Assembly: GCF_003122205.1 (NCBI RefSeq)
Contig: NZ_QEYE01000021.1
Location: forward strand, 1-60,337
Source of the DNA: Maritimibacter sp. 55A14
GTDB lineage: Bacteria > Pseudomonadota > Alphaproteobacteria > Rhodobacterales > Rhodobacteraceae
DNA: 60,337 bases
Reading direction: 5' to 3'
The position numbers were made by a program, and so were the translations under genes. The notes under the pieces were generated by a model, which ran no database searches, was not told the origin of the DNA, and saw nothing but the letters and a program-made list of their open reading frames with translations. Shown in pieces: positions 19,377-29,758 of this stretch. Each line of letters starts with the position of its first letter. The stretch's first letter is position 1.

Positions 19377-20197
19377 CCGCTCCCAGGCTGACACAGATGG
19401 CGGTGGAGGTCCTGACCACCGCGGACGGCCGCGAAAAGGCGGCGCTGTCGCGCGCCCATGCGGAACGCTGGCGTATCGCGCGCGAGGCAAGCAAGCCGAT
19501 CCCTCTGGGCGATGTGCGCCCGCCCGACGCGCCGGCGCGCCCCGCCCGCCCCGAGCTTCTGTCGCCCCGCGACGTACCGCGCCGCCGCCCCGGCTCGCCC
19601 GAGGGCCGCATCGCCCTGCTGCACGCCATTGCCCATATCGAGTTGAACGCGGTGGACCTGCACTGGGACATCGTCGCGCGGTTCGCACATGTGCCGATGC
19701 CGGCGGGTTTCTATGACGACTGGGTCAAGGCCGCCGCCGAGGAGGCCAAGCATTTCAACCTGCTCTGCGATTGCCTGGAAGCGATGGGCAGCCATTACGG
19801 CGCCCTGCCCGCCCATTGCGGTATGTGGCGCGCGGCCGAGGATACGGCCGGCGACTTGATGGGCCGGCTCGCGGTGGTGCCGATGGTGCTGGAGGCGCGC
19901 GGGCTCGACGTGACACCGGGCATGATCGGGATATTCCGCAAGGCCGGGGACAGCCGCGCGATGGCGGCGCTCGAGACGATCTATGCCGAAGAAGTGGGCC
20001 ATGTCGCCTATGGCTCGAAATGGTTTCATTTCCTTTGTGGGCGAAAAGACGCCGACCCGAAGGAGGTGTTCCACGCCCTCGTACGGCGCTATTTCAAGGG
20101 GGCTGTCAAGCCGCCATTCAACGAGGAAAAACGCGCCGAGGCGGGCCTGCCGCCCGATTTCTACTGGCCGCTCAGCGACGAGACGCCCGCGCGCTGA
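19373..20197 (+). CDS. DUF455 ferritin-like protein
   Basis: A 274-residue protein of the DUF455 family with a ferritin-like four-helix core. Putative di-metal ligands are in HAIAHIELNAVDLHWD, AAEEAKHFNLL, EARGLDVTPGM and YAEEVGHVAYG. DUF455 proteins have no firmly assigned reaction; some homologues are annotated as tRNA-hydroxylase-like or iron-dependent oxidases. It begins with GTG overlapping the bcp stop (GTGA), so production is coupled to the peroxiredoxin. That fits a redox or iron role, which is inference. Confidence 0.87.
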   Translation: MTAPRLTQMAVEVLTTADGREKAALSRAHAERWRIAREASKPIPLGDVRPPDAPARPARPELLSPRDVPRRRPGSPEGRIALLHAIAHIELNAVDLHWDIVARFAHVPMPAGFYDDWVKAAAEEAKHFNLLCDCLEAMGSHYGALPAHCGMWRAAEDTAGDLMGRLAVVPMVLEARGLDVTPGMIGIFRKAGDSRAMAALETIYAEEVGHVAYGSKWFHFLCGRKDADPKEVFHALVRRYFKGAVKPPFNEEKRAEAGLPPDFYWPLSDETPAR

Positions 20198-20358
20198 TCG
20201 GCGGGTTTCTGCCGGTTTTGCCCCCTCCGGCACAGGACCGCCCAGCTATTGCCGCAAAAATGTTGCGAAAATACTGAGTGTTGACTAAGCAATTCCAAGC
20301 GGCGACCGGGGCGCAGAAGCCCGAGCGCGGCAGGGATGGGACAGACGGGGACAGGACT

Positions 20359-21681
20359 TTGCCACACAGGCTGGGACGCAAGCTTCACCTTTTTCTGGAA
20401 AAGCATCTTCCGGAACAGAGACTCTTCCTGCGCAGCGACGACAGCACACGCTATCTGCGGCTGCGCTCATCCACTCAAGCGCTGATCCTGGCCGGAGGCA
20501 CGGTTTTCGTTGCCTGGTCGGCCATCGCCTCGGCGGTGCTCTTCATCGGGTTGATGAGTTCCACCGACAGCCGCGAGCAGACCCTGCGCGAGCGCGCGAT
20601 CTACGAGGAACGCCTGAACGAACTGGCCAGCGAACGTGACCTGCGCGCGCAGGAGGCGCAGAAGGCGCAGGACCGGTTCTACCTGGCGCTCGAACAGGTA
20701 TCGCAGCAGCAGTCGCGGCTGCTGGCCTCCGAGGAACGGCGCCGCGAGATGGAGACCGGGCTGGAGGTGCTCCAGAAGACGCTGCGGCGCACCATGAAGG
20801 AACGCGACGCGGCCGAGGCGCGCGGCGAAACCCTGCTCGCGGAACTGCGCGAGGCCACGGGCGAGACGCGCACCGTCTCGGGTCGCAGCGAGGCCCTGGA
20901 GGGCACGCTCGACTTCATGACGCTCGCGCTCTCGGACACCGCCGAGACGCGCGACGGCATCCAGCGCTCGGCCGAGGAACTGGCCACGGAGGTCGAGAAA
21001 CTCAAGCTCGAGGCGCGGCTGGCGGAGGAACGCACCAACCGCATCTTCGCGCGTCTGGAGGAAGCGGTGACCGTCTCGCTCGACCCGCTTGAAAAGATGT
21101 TCGAGAAGGCCGGCGTGCCCACCGACAAACTGCTGGCGGATGTGCGCGGGGCCTATTCCGGACAGGGCGGGCCGCTGACCCCGATCGCCTTTTCCACCAA
21201 GGGCGAGCCGCCCGACGCGAACTCCCTGCGCTTCAACGCGCTGATGGGCGAGCTTGACCGCATCAACCTCTATCGCATCGCAGTGGACCGCACCCCCTTC
21301 GCGTTCCCGGTGCGCGGCAGCTTCCGCTTCACATCCGGCTTCGGGCCGCGCGGCGGGCGCATGCACAAGGGCACCGACCTGGCCGGACCAGTGGGCACCC
21401 CGATCCATGCGACGGCCGACGGCATCGTCACCCATGCGGGCTGGCTCGCGGGATATGGCAGGCTGGTAAAAGTGCGGCACGCGCTTGGATTCGAGACCCG
21501 GTATGCCCATCTCAGCAAGGTGCGCGTGGAAGTGGGACAAAAGGTGTCGCGCGGCGACCGGATCGGTGATATGGGGAATTCCGGCCGATCCACAGGCTCC
21601 CACCTTCACTATGAAGTTCGCGTTGGTGGCCGGGCCGTCAATCCGATGACTTACATCAAGGCAGGCAGAGATGTTTTCTAA
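20359..21681 (+). CDS. M23 family metallopeptidase (LmdC-like)
   Basis: A 440-residue membrane-anchored peptidoglycan endopeptidase. After a cytoplasmic stretch come one membrane helix (ALILAGGTVFVAWSAIASAVLFIGL), a long periplasmic coiled coil (~residues 70-250, rich in E/R/L) and a C-terminal M23 domain with zinc motifs MHKGTDLAGPVGTPIHA and HLHYEV. The domain order matches LmdC, which partners with bactofilin. The start is unclear: TTG at 20359 (GGGGACAGGA upstream) gives the conserved-looking PHRLGRKLHLFLEKHLPEQR; an in-frame GTG at 20278 has no ribosome-binding site. The 3' end overlaps the bactofilin gene by 11 bases. Confidence 0.88.
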   Translation: MPHRLGRKLHLFLEKHLPEQRLFLRSDDSTRYLRLRSSTQALILAGGTVFVAWSAIASAVLFIGLMSSTDSREQTLRERAIYEERLNELASERDLRAQEAQKAQDRFYLALEQVSQQQSRLLASEERRREMETGLEVLQKTLRRTMKERDAAEARGETLLAELREATGETRTVSGRSEALEGTLDFMTLALSDTAETRDGIQRSAEELATEVEKLKLEARLAEERTNRIFARLEEAVTVSLDPLEKMFEKAGVPTDKLLADVRGAYSGQGGPLTPIAFSTKGEPPDANSLRFNALMGELDRINLYRIAVDRTPFAFPVRGSFRFTSGFGPRGGRMHKGTDLAGPVGTPIHATADGIVTHAGWLAGYGRLVKVRHALGFETRYAHLSKVRVEVGQKVSRGDRIGDMGNSGRSTGSHLHYEVRVGGRAVNPMTYIKAGRDVF

Positions 21682-22231
21682 AAGCAGAATCAACGAACCC
21701 GGTTCCGGCGCGAAGAGTGAATCCGACGCGCCCCGGACCGAAAGCTCAACCCCGCAGCCGTCCGGCGAAAGTGCGGCACCCGCGCGCCAGGCCTCGGCCA
21801 AGCCGAAGGCCGCGCCGTCCACCCTGTCCTCGGACCTGACCGTCACCGGCAACATGAAGACGACCGGCGATATCCAGGTCGAGGGCACGGTTCAGGGCGA
21901 CATCCGCGCGCATCTCCTGACGGTCGGCGAAGGCGCCACCATCAAGGGCGAGGTGATCGCCGATGACGTGGTGGTGAACGGCCGCGTCGTGGGCCGCGTG
22001 CGCGGCCTCAAGGTGCGCCTGACTTCCACCGCGCGGGTCGAGGGTGATATCATCCACAAGACCATCGCCATCGAGAGCGGCGCGCATTTCGAAGGCTCGG
22101 TGCAGCGCCAGGAAGACCCGCTGAGCTCCGGCGACAAGTCCAAACAGGGCGGCCAGCAGCAGCAACAGCAGCAGCAGCAGAAGGCCGCCGCACCCGCCGG
22201 TGCCGGCACGGGCAAGCCGCAGGGCACCTGA
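21671..22231 (+). CDS. bacA: Bactofilin
   Basis: A 186-residue cytoskeletal polymer subunit. A disordered, Ser/Pro-rich N-terminus (1-55) precedes the beta-helical bactofilin core (SSDLTVTGNMKTTGDIQVEGTVQGDIRAHLLTVGEGATIKGEVIADDVVVNGRVVG..., ~57-150, with 6-residue repeats). The C-terminal tail holds a run of nine glutamines at ~162-170 and an Ala/Gly/Pro end. It overlaps the M23 peptidase by 11 bases, the known BacA-LmdC arrangement in which bactofilin places a peptidoglycan hydrolase. A strong terminator follows. Confidence 0.92.
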   Translation: MFSKSRINEPGSGAKSESDAPRTESSTPQPSGESAAPARQASAKPKAAPSTLSSDLTVTGNMKTTGDIQVEGTVQGDIRAHLLTVGEGATIKGEVIADDVVVNGRVVGRVRGLKVRLTSTARVEGDIIHKTIAIESGAHFEGSVQRQEDPLSSGDKSKQGGQQQQQQQQQKAAAPAGAGTGKPQGT

Positions 22232-22265
22232 CGCTGGCCTCGCGCCGCATCCCCCCAAAATGACG

Positions 22266-22294
22266 AACGCGCGGCCCGGTGCCGCGCGTTTTTT
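22266..22294 (+). terminator. Rho-independent terminator after bactofilin
   Basis: A perfect 10-bp stem (AACGCGCGGC/GCCGCGCGTT) with a 5-base loop is followed by TTTT. It ends the M23-bactofilin transcript and also faces the convergent DUF2189 gene. Confidence 0.88.
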
Positions 22295-22316
22295 CGTTGC
22301 CGCGAGAGGCGATGGG

Positions 22317-23102
22317 TCAGGCGTCGAAGCCGATGGCGCGGCGGTAGATATGCCAGGTCGCGTGGCCCAGCACCGGCAGCACGACGAAAAGGCCCAGGAA
22401 AAAGGGCAGCATTCCCAGCGCCAGAAGTGCTGTGATCGTCGCGGCCCAGCCCATCATCGGCACGAAATTCCCGGTCACGGTCTGGAAACTCGTGATCATC
22501 GCGGTGACGAAGTCGATCTCGCGGTCCAGCAGCAGCGGCAGCGCCACCACGGTGATGGCGAAGAGCACGAAGGCGAAGCCCGCCCCCACCGCGGTCCCCA
22601 CGGCCAGCATCGTCAGCCCGTTCGGGGTCAGGAACACCTCGAAGGAGGTGGAGACATTGGTCATCACCTGAAGCCCCATGAAAAGCGCGAAGATCATGTG
22701 GCCGATGAAGACCCAAACCAGGAAAATGAAGATGATGACCACCGCCATGGACGGCATCTGACGGTTGCGTTCGCGCAGGACGACGCCCAGGATCTCGCCC
22801 CAGACCAGCGGTGAGCCGGCCTCCAGCCGGCGGCTGACCTCGTAGAGTCCGACCGCCGCGAAGGGCGCGATCAGCGGAAAGCCCAGCAGCACCGGCAGGG
22901 CCCAGACCAGATTTCCCGGCGGCACCAGCATCCAGTAGAGGAACATGCCACCCAGCTCATAGACCGCGCTGAAGAAGAGCCCGAAGGCGGGCGCGCGGCG
23001 GAAGTCGCGCAGGCCCAGCCCCAGCGCCGCGCGGATATCCGCGGCCCCCAGCGTCCGTATCACCGGGCGCGGCGACGCCGCGGTTTCTGCTGTCTCGCTC
23101 AT
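22317..23102 (-). CDS. DUF2189 integral membrane protein
   Basis: A 261-residue protein with about six transmembrane segments and the DUF2189 pattern (DFRRAPAFGLFFSAVYELGGMFLYW near the N-terminus, RNRQMPSMAVVIIFIFLVWVFIGHMIFALFMG in the middle). Function unknown; homologues are often near respiratory or envelope genes in Rhodobacteraceae. The ATG at 23102 follows GGGAGGAGAACC. It stands 85 bases after the amidase in the same direction. Confidence 0.85.
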   Translation of the reverse strand: MSETAETAASPRPVIRTLGAADIRAALGLGLRDFRRAPAFGLFFSAVYELGGMFLYWMLVPPGNLVWALPVLLGFPLIAPFAAVGLYEVSRRLEAGSPLVWGEILGVVLRERNRQMPSMAVVIIFIFLVWVFIGHMIFALFMGLQVMTNVSTSFEVFLTPNGLTMLAVGTAVGAGFAFVLFAITVVALPLLLDREIDFVTAMITSFQTVTGNFVPMMGWAATITALLALGMLPFFLGLFVVLPVLGHATWHIYRRAIGFDA

Positions 23103-23187
23103 GGTTCTCCTCCCGATCCTCGCGCGTGGCGCGGCGGCCTCGACCGCCCCGCCGTCAAGCAAGGATGATCCGCGTCCCGCGTGCGCG

Positions 23188-24630
23188 TCAAGCGCCGCGC
23201 GTCTCGGGCGGGCGCGCGCCGGGCCAGTCCGTCGCCTCGTGCCAGGCCCGCGCCAGTTGCAGCAAGCACGCGTCGGCGCCGCGCGGGCCGATGATCTGAA
23301 GCCCCATCGGCAGGCCCTGCGGCCCGAACCCCGCAGGCAGGCTGATCGCCGGCAGTCCCGCCAGGCTCGCGGGCACCACGACCTCCATCCAGCGGTGGTA
23401 GCTGTCCATTTCCTGTCCCGCGATCCGGTCCGGGTAGCGCCAGCCGAGCGGAAACGGCCAGACCTGCGCGGCGGGCAGCGCCAGGACGTCGAATGTCTCG
23501 AAGAGCCGCGCGGCGGCGGCGAACCAGTCGGACCGGATGACGCTGGCGCGGTGGATCTCCATCCCGTCGAGCCGCAGGCCGCGCTCTATCTCCCAGAGCG
23601 CCTCGGGCTTGAGCGCCGCGCGGTGGTCCGGGTCGGCGTGGAGCGGCCCCAGGCTGGCCGCCACCGCCCAGCTTCGGAGTACCGTCCAGCCCTGCCAGAT
23701 CTGTGCGGCCGGAAATGGCGGAGCCAGCGGCTCGACCGGGCAGCCCAGCGCCTCCAGCCCGTGCAGCGCGGTCTCGCAGAGCGCGAGGATGCCCTCCTCC
23801 ATCGGGTAGGCGCCGCCCCAGTCGCCCAGCCAGCCGATCCGCCGACCCGCGACATCCGCCCCGATATCGGGCAGGCAGGGTGCGGCGTCGGCCCCGTGCG
23901 GCTGGCGCGGATCGGGTCCCGACATGCTGTCGAGCAGCGCCGCCAGGTCGCGCGGGTTGCGCGCCATCGGCCCGTTGGTGGAAAGCTGGTGCAGGAAGGT
24001 GTCGACCTGTGGCTCCGACGGCACGCGGCCCCAGCTTGGCCGCATCCCGTAGACATTGCACCAGGCGGCGGGGTTGCGCAGGCTGCCCATCATGTCCGAG
24101 CCGTCGACGACCGCCAGCATGCCGGTGGCCAGCGCCGCCGCCGCCCCGCCCGAAGACCCACCCGCCGACCGCGCCGGGTCATAGGGGTTGCGCGTCGCCC
24201 CGAAGACCGGGTTGAACGTGTGGCTGCCCAGGCCGAATTCCGGGGTGTTGGTCTTTCCGATGACGATCGCGCCCGCCGCGCGCAGCCGCGCGATGTGCAG
24301 GTCGTCCGCCGCCGCGATCTCGCCCGCGAAGAGCGGCGAGCCGCGCGAGGTCGGCAGCCCGGCCGCATTGGCCAGATCCTTGACCGCCAGCGGCACGCCA
24401 TGCAGCCAGCCCTTGCGCGGGGCGGCGTCGGCGGCGCGCGCCTCGGCCAGCAGGTCGTCGCCGTCGCGCAGCGATACGATCGCATTGATTTCGGGATTGA
24501 CCGCCTCGATCCGCGCCAGCGTGGCGCGCATCACCTCCTCCGCGCCGATCTCGCGGCGCGCCAGCATGTCGGACAGATCGAGCGCACCGAGGCCCGCGAG
24601 CCCCTGCGTTCCCGGCCCGCCCGCGCTCAC
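23188..24630 (-). CDS. Amidase (amidase-signature family)
   Basis: A 480-residue serine hydrolase. The Ser-cisSer-Lys triad is visible: Lys in [18 protein letters not shown] near residue 78, then [18 protein letters not shown] (cisSer) and [24 protein letters not shown] (nucleophile context). Length and motifs fit acylamidases and GatA-like enzymes, but no gatB/gatC genes are near, so it is a stand-alone amidase of unknown substrate. The GTG start at 24630 overlaps the prfB stop as GTGA, giving coupled translation with release factor 2. Confidence 0.9.
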   Translation of the reverse strand: MSAGGPGTQGLAGLGALDLSDMLARREIGAEEVMRATLARIEAVNPEINAIVSLRDGDDLLAEARAADAAPRKGWLHGVPLAVKDLANAAGLPTSRGSPLFAGEIAAADDLHIARLRAAGAIVIGKTNTPEFGLGSHTFNPVFGATRNPYDPARSAGGSSGGAAAALATGMLAVVDGSDMMGSLRNPAAWCNVYGMRPSWGRVPSEPQVDTFLHQLSTNGPMARNPRDLAALLDSMSGPDPRQPHGADAAPCLPDIGADVAGRRIGWLGDWGGAYPMEEGILALCETALHGLEALGCPVEPLAPPFPAAQIWQGWTVLRSWAVAASLGPLHADPDHRAALKPEALWEIERGLRLDGMEIHRASVIRSDWFAAAARLFETFDVLALPAAQVWPFPLGWRYPDRIAGQEMDSYHRWMEVVVPASLAGLPAISLPAGFGPQGLPMGLQIIGPRGADACLLQLARAWHEATDWPGARPPETRGA

Positions 24631-25754
24631 GCGCTGTCCTGCGCCTCGGCCCGGCTCTTGCCGCTGGCGTCGAGCGCCAGCGTCGCCGCCATGAACTGGT
24701 CCAGATCACCGTCGAGCACGCCCTGCGTGTCCGAGGTTTCCACATTGGTGCGCAGATCCTTCACCATCTGGTAGGGTTGCAGCACGTAGGAGCGTATCTG
24801 GTTGCCCCAGCCGGCCTCGCCCTTGGCCTCATGCGCCTCGGTGATCGCCGCGTTGCGCTTGTCCAGCTCCATCTGGTAGAGCCGCGATTTCAGCGCCTTC
24901 ATGGCGATGTCGCGGTTCTGGTGCTGGGATTTCTCCGAGCTCGTCACCACGATGCCAGTGGGCAGGTGGGTGATCCGCACCGCCGAGTCGGTGGTGTTCA
25001 CATGCTGCCCGCCTGCACCGGAGGACCGGTAGGTATCGATGCGGATCTCCGCCGGGTTGACCTCGATCTCGATATTGTCGTCGACCACCGGGTAGACCCA
25101 GACCGAGCAGAAGGAGGTGTGCCGCCGCGCCGCGCTGTCATAGGGCGAGATTCGCACCAGCCGGTGCACGCCGGACTCCGACTTGAGCCAACCATAGGCG
25201 TTGGGTCCGCTGATCTTGTAGGCGGCGGACTTGATCCCCGCCTCGTCGCCGGCGCTTTCGGATTGAAGCTCGACCTTGTAGCCCTTCTTCTCGGCCCAGC
25301 GCACATACATCCGCGCCAGCATCGCGGCCCAGTCGCAGCTTTCCGTGCCGCCCGCGCCGGCGTTGATCTCCAGGAACGTGTCGTTGCCGTCGGCCTCGCC
25401 GTCGAGCAGCGCCTCGAGTTCCTTGGCAGCGGCGCGGTCGGCGAGTTTCCTGAGCGCGGCCTCCGCCTCGGCCACGACATCGGCGTCGCCCTCGGCCTCG
25501 CCCATCTCGATCAGTTCGACATTGTCCTCAAGCTCCTGCGCGATGGAGCGCACGGTCTCCACCGCGTCGACCAGGCTCTGGCGGTCGCGCATCAGCTTCT
25601 GCGCGCGCGCCGGATCGTTCCAGAGATCCGGATCCTCGGTCATCGCGTTGAATTCCTCGAGCCGGTGATCGACGCTCCCCCACCCGACCCGCTGCCGGAG
25701 CAGGTCCAGCGACCTGGTGATCTCCTCGACCCTGTTTTGTGCGTCCGCCCGCAT
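24627..25754 (-). CDS. prfB: Peptide chain release factor 2
   Basis: A 375-residue class-I release factor reading UGA and UAA. The GGQ loop ([20 protein letters not shown]) that triggers peptidyl-tRNA hydrolysis is intact. The stop-codon-reading tripeptide is SPY ([16 protein letters not shown]) instead of the SPF of E. coli, a variant I recall in other Alphaproteobacteria. The gene is one open frame from [16 protein letters not shown]; no programmed frameshift at an early in-frame UGA is needed. It lies downstream of the PBP1a gene in the same direction. Confidence 0.96.
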   Translation of the reverse strand: MRADAQNRVEEITRSLDLLRQRVGWGSVDHRLEEFNAMTEDPDLWNDPARAQKLMRDRQSLVDAVETVRSIAQELEDNVELIEMGEAEGDADVVAEAEAALRKLADRAAAKELEALLDGEADGNDTFLEINAGAGGTESCDWAAMLARMYVRWAEKKGYKVELQSESAGDEAGIKSAAYKISGPNAYGWLKSESGVHRLVRISPYDSAARRHTSFCSVWVYPVVDDNIEIEVNPAEIRIDTYRSSGAGGQHVNTTDSAVRITHLPTGIVVTSSEKSQHQNRDIAMKALKSRLYQMELDKRNAAITEAHEAKGEAGWGNQIRSYVLQPYQMVKDLRTNVETSDTQGVLDGDLDQFMAATLALDASGKSRAEAQDSA

Positions 25755-25863
25755 GCTGCGCCCGTCTCCTGCCCTGATGTCTGGGGCCCGGTTTACCGGC
25801 CCGCCCCGGCGGCGGCAAGCCCGCCCGTGGGGCCTGCCACTGGGCCAGCCCGAGCCGCCGCTG

Positions 25864-28386
25864 TCAGTAGAGCCCGCCCGAGGACATCGACCCGAAGCTC
25901 GCGTTGCCCTTCGGGATTTCGCGGCGCTCTCCGGTGGAGGTGATGACCTCCTGGCTTTCCTCGAACTCGGCCTCCTCCCCGCGGGAGAAGATCGGCAGGT
26001 CGCCACTCATCGCGAAGCCGCCGTCGATGATGTTCATGAAGCCCGAGAGCGGATCCTCGCCATCGCGGAAAAGCTCGGCCACGACGTACTCGCCGCTGGC
26101 ATCCGGGGGCAGGCGTTCGCCGGTGAACCGGTCGATCTTCACGAAATGGCTGTTGGGCGGCACCGGGAACCGGCCGCCGCCGTATTTCTCCACCGCCTTC
26201 TGCATGAAGCTGTTGAAGACCGGGCCGCACATCGTGCCGCCATAGGCCCTGCGGCCCATCGTGCGGGGCCGGTCGAAGCCCATGTAGCAGCCCGCCACGA
26301 TGTTGGAAGTGAAGCCGATGAACCAGACGTCGCGCGCGTCGTTGGTGGTGCCGGTCTTGCCCGCCGTGGGCACGCCCAGGCTGACCTGCCCCGCCGCGGT
26401 GCCGCGTTCCACCACGCCGCGCATCATCGAACTGACCTGATATGCCGTCACCGCGTCGATGACGCGGCTGCGGTTGGTGACCAGGGTCGGCCCCTCGCCC
26501 GCGGTCAGCGTGTCCTGCCCGCAGTCGATACAGTCGCGCTTGTCGTGGCGATAGATCGTCTTGCCATAGCGGTCCTGCACCCGGTCCACCAGCGTGGGCT
26601 CCACCCGCTCGCCGCCATTGGCGAACATCGCGTAGGCCGCCACCATGCGGAAGAGCGTCGTCTCCTGGCTGCCCAGCGCATTGGCCAGGTAGGTCTGCAT
26701 CCGGTCGTAGACGCCGAAGCGTTCGGCGTAATAGGCCACCGTCTCCATCCCGATATCCTGTGCCAGGCGCACGGTCATCAGGTTGCGCGAGCGTTCAATG
26801 CCGGTCCGGAGCGGCGCCGGGCCATAGAATTTGCGGCTGGCATTCTGCGGCCGCCATATGCCGTCGCCGGTCTCCACCTCGATGGGTGCGTCGATGACGA
26901 TGGTGTTGGGCGCATAGCCGCTGTCGAGCGCGGAGGCATAGACGAAAGGCTTGAAGGACGAGCCGGGCTGCCGCGTCGCCTGCGTGGCCCGGTTGAAGAC
27001 CGAATGCTGGTAGGAGAAGCCGCCCTGCATGGCCAGAACACGACCCGTATGAACGTCCATCGCCATGAACCCGCCCTGAAGCTCGGGGATCTGGCGCAGG
27101 GAGAAATGGCGGATCTCGCCATCGTCGCCGCGCACCGGTTTCACATGCACCACATCGCCGGGGCTCAGCACATCCTTCGGGCCGCCCGCATTCTGGATCC
27201 AGCGAAACGCGTCGCGCGGCAGGATGGACGCGGCATCGGCCACATCGAAGCCTTCGACGCCGATGCGAGCGGAATCGCCCTCGAAGCCCAGGACGACGGC
27301 GGGCGACCAGCCCTCGATATCACGGGGCACACGCAGTTCCGCCAGCGCCGTGCGCCAGTTGTCGATCTGCGCCTCCGGGATGGTCGCGGCTGCACCGCGC
27401 CAAGCGCCGCGGGCGCGGTCGTATTCCTCCAGCCCCTCGCGGAGCGCCTGCGCCGCGAGGCGCTGCAATTCGGGGTCCACCGTTGCGCGGATCGAGAGCC
27501 CGCCGCCGAAAAATTCCTCCTCCGAGTAGCGGTCGGAAAGCTGCCGCCGGATCTCATCGGTGAAGTAATCCCGATCCGGCAGCGCACCGCGGAACGAGGC
27601 GATTTCGCCGCCCTGCACGGTCTCCAGCGGGCTGGCCTTGGCGGTCTCGTAGGCGTCCTTGTCGATATAACCGTTGTCGTGCATCTCGCGCAGCACGTAA
27701 TTGCGCCGGTCGAGGGCGCGCTCGCGCTCGAAGACCGGGTGATAGTCCGACGGCGCCTTGGGCAGCGCGGCGATATAGGCGGCTTCCGCCGGGGTCAGTT
27801 CCTCCAGCGTCTTGTTGAAATAGGTCTGCGCCGCGGCGGCCACGCCATAGGAGTTCTGGCCCAGGAAGATCTCGTTGAGGTAAAGCTCCAGAATCTGGTC
27901 CTTGCTCAGCGTCTCCTCCAGCCGGGTGGCCAGGATGATCTCCTTGATCTTGCGCTCCGCCTTGCGGTCGCCCGACAGCAGGAAATTCTTCATCACCTGC
28001 TGGGTGATGGTCGAGGCGCCGCGCAGTGTCTCGCCACGGGTGCGCACCGCATCGACCAGTGCGGCGATCATGCTGCGCGCGTCATAGCCGCTGTGGATGT
28101 AGAAATTCTTGTCCTCGGCCGACACGAAAGCCTGCTTGACCAGATCGGGGATTTCGCTCGACGGCGCGAAGATGCGGCGCTCGCGCGCGAACTCGTCCAT
28201 CAGTCGGCCCTGGCCGGAATAAATCCGGCTGATCGTCGGAGGGGCGTATTGCGCGAGCTGCTCGTGATTGGGCAGGTCGCGGGAATAGATGTAGAGCACG
28301 CCGCCGATGACGAAGGCGATCATGAAGATGCCCAATGTCAGCCAGCTGAAGATGAAACCGAAGAAAGACAGGATCGCACGGATCAC
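25864..28386 (-). CDS. mrcA: Penicillin-binding protein 1A
   Basis: An 840-residue bifunctional peptidoglycan synthase anchored by one N-terminal helix. The glycosyltransferase domain (GT51) has [25 protein letters not shown] and [36 protein letters not shown]. The transpeptidase domain has the nucleophile motif [11 protein letters not shown] (SxxK), SRN, and [15 protein letters not shown] (KTG). An OB-like insert lies between the two (~residues 330-420), typical of PBP1a. It is separated from amiC by 142 bases with the same direction, making a cell-wall cluster. Confidence 0.96.
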   Translation of the reverse strand: MIRAILSFFGFIFSWLTLGIFMIAFVIGGVLYIYSRDLPNHEQLAQYAPPTISRIYSGQGRLMDEFARERRIFAPSSEIPDLVKQAFVSAEDKNFYIHSGYDARSMIAALVDAVRTRGETLRGASTITQQVMKNFLLSGDRKAERKIKEIILATRLEETLSKDQILELYLNEIFLGQNSYGVAAAAQTYFNKTLEELTPAEAAYIAALPKAPSDYHPVFERERALDRRNYVLREMHDNGYIDKDAYETAKASPLETVQGGEIASFRGALPDRDYFTDEIRRQLSDRYSEEEFFGGGLSIRATVDPELQRLAAQALREGLEEYDRARGAWRGAAATIPEAQIDNWRTALAELRVPRDIEGWSPAVVLGFEGDSARIGVEGFDVADAASILPRDAFRWIQNAGGPKDVLSPGDVVHVKPVRGDDGEIRHFSLRQIPELQGGFMAMDVHTGRVLAMQGGFSYQHSVFNRATQATRQPGSSFKPFVYASALDSGYAPNTIVIDAPIEVETGDGIWRPQNASRKFYGPAPLRTGIERSRNLMTVRLAQDIGMETVAYYAERFGVYDRMQTYLANALGSQETTLFRMVAAYAMFANGGERVEPTLVDRVQDRYGKTIYRHDKRDCIDCGQDTLTAGEGPTLVTNRSRVIDAVTAYQVSSMMRGVVERGTAAGQVSLGVPTAGKTGTTNDARDVWFIGFTSNIVAGCYMGFDRPRTMGRRAYGGTMCGPVFNSFMQKAVEKYGGGRFPVPPNSHFVKIDRFTGERLPPDASGEYVVAELFRDGEDPLSGFMNIIDGGFAMSGDLPIFSRGEEAEFEESQEVITSTGERREIPKGNASFGSMSSGGLY

Positions 28387-28528
28387 CGCAAGCCCCTCCC
28401 GAGAAAGATGTAGCCGCCAGTATATGGGCTGCGCCGGGGCGGGTCAAAACACAAGGCCGCCGCGACGCGCCGGAATCCGCCCGCCGGACGTGGCTTTACC
28501 CGGCGCACGGGCGATGCGGAACCGGGGC

Positions 28529-29758
28529 TCATTGCCGCAGCCGCCGGGATTCCTCGGCATCCGCCTGCGCCCAGGTGTCGAGCGCGTCCAGAATCCCTTG
28601 CGCGAACCGGCCCCGCCATTCCGGGTCCACGAGGTTTTCCAGCTCCTTCGGGCTCGACATGAAGCCCAGCTCGATCAGCACCGACGGGATATCCGGCGCC
28701 CGCAGGACCGAAAAGCCAGCGTAGTGGTGGGCGCGTTTGTGCATCTTGCCGACGGCCGCGCGGATACCCTCGACCAGCGTCCCGGCCAGGCGTTCGGAGC
28801 GCGGTTCGGTCTCCAGCCGGGCCATGTCCATCAGGACGCCGGCGATCACGTCGTCCTGCTCGGCCAGGTCGACCCCGGCCAGCAGATCGGCCCGGTCGTG
28901 GCGTTCCGCCAGCAATTCAGCTGCCGTGTCGGAGGCGGTGTCCGACAGCGTGTAGACCGACGCCCCCCGCGCGCGCCCCTCGGCCAGCGCGTCGGCATGG
29001 AGCGACAGGAAGGCATCCGCGCCGGCCGCGCGCGCGATGCTGATGCGCGAGATGAGCGGCACGAAGACGTCCTCCTCGCGGGTCAGGACCACCTCGTAGC
29101 GGCCCGAGAAGGCCAGAACCTCGCGCAATTCCCGTGCGAAGGTCAGCATCAGGTCGGCCTCGCTATGGCCGTCGCGCTCGGCGCCGGGGTCGATCCCGCC
29201 ATGCCCCGGATCGAGCACCACGACAAGCGGCCTGTCCCCGGTCTGCCGGCGCTTGGGCGCGGCTGCGTCGGGCGGCGGCGTGCGCGGCCAGAGCGCGGCC
29301 TCCGGCGCGCCGGAACGGGCAGCAAACTCCGCCTCCGGAACCGGCTCCAGCCGGATCGCGATGCGCGCCTCGCCGGTGGACGCGTCGGTCCGCATCTCGG
29401 CGCTTCGCAGCGCCAGCGGCGCATCGAGGTCCAGCACGATCCGCGACCAGCCGGGGCGGAAGAGCCCCATCCGCATCCCCGAAACGGCCATTGCGCGCTC
29501 CAGCGCCGCAGCATCAACCCCGTCAAAGCTGACCTCGCGCAGATCAACCACCAGGCGGCGCGGCGCATCGAGCGTGAAGACCCGGTAGGGCACGCCCTGC
29601 GTCAGTGCCAGTTCCGCCGCGACGCCCGCGCCCTCATCGAAAATGGCCGAGCCCTGCTGCATCAGCCGCGCGCGCGCCGTCAGTTCCTGCGCAGCGGTGG
29701 GCATGCCTCCGCCCGCCGCCAGCGCGAGCGCCAAAATCCATGTTCCGAGACGATACAT
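28529..29758 (-). CDS. amiC: N-acetylmuramoyl-L-alanine amidase (AmiC type)
   Basis: A 409-residue periplasmic zinc amidase that cuts septal peptidoglycan. Signal peptide (LGTWILALALAAGGGMPTAAQ), an N-terminal AMIN-like domain (~40-150; YRVFTLDAPRRLVVDLREVSFDG), then an Amidase_3 domain with VVVLDPGHGGIDPGAERDGHSEADLMLTF, ADAFLSLHADAL and SVLIELGFMSSPKE. These carry the zinc ligands and catalytic glutamate. An activator such as EnvC is not encoded next to it, though the M23 protein at 20359 is EnvC-like in layout. It is divergent from rne. Confidence 0.94.
   Translation of the reverse strand: MYRLGTWILALALAAGGGMPTAAQELTARARLMQQGSAIFDEGAGVAAELALTQGVPYRVFTLDAPRRLVVDLREVSFDGVDAAALERAMAVSGMRMGLFRPGWSRIVLDLDAPLALRSAEMRTDASTGEARIAIRLEPVPEAEFAARSGAPEAALWPRTPPPDAAAPKRRQTGDRPLVVVLDPGHGGIDPGAERDGHSEADLMLTFARELREVLAFSGRYEVVLTREEDVFVPLISRISIARAAGADAFLSLHADALAEGRARGASVYTLSDTASDTAAELLAERHDRADLLAGVDLAEQDDVIAGVLMDMARLETEPRSERLAGTLVEGIRAAVGKMHKRAHHYAGFSVLRAPDIPSVLIELGFMSSPKELENLVDPEWRGRFAQGILDALDTWAQADAEESRRLRQ

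Noticed and set aside
25500-25754. Programmed frameshift in prfB
   Set aside because: The RF2 frame is continuous from the start codon; no early in-frame UGA with a slippery site is present.
25717-28413. Very long plus-strand frame opposite prfB and mrcA
   Set aside because: It is an antisense shadow of high-GC coding DNA: no family motifs, no ribosome-binding site, and the opposite strand has two certain genes.
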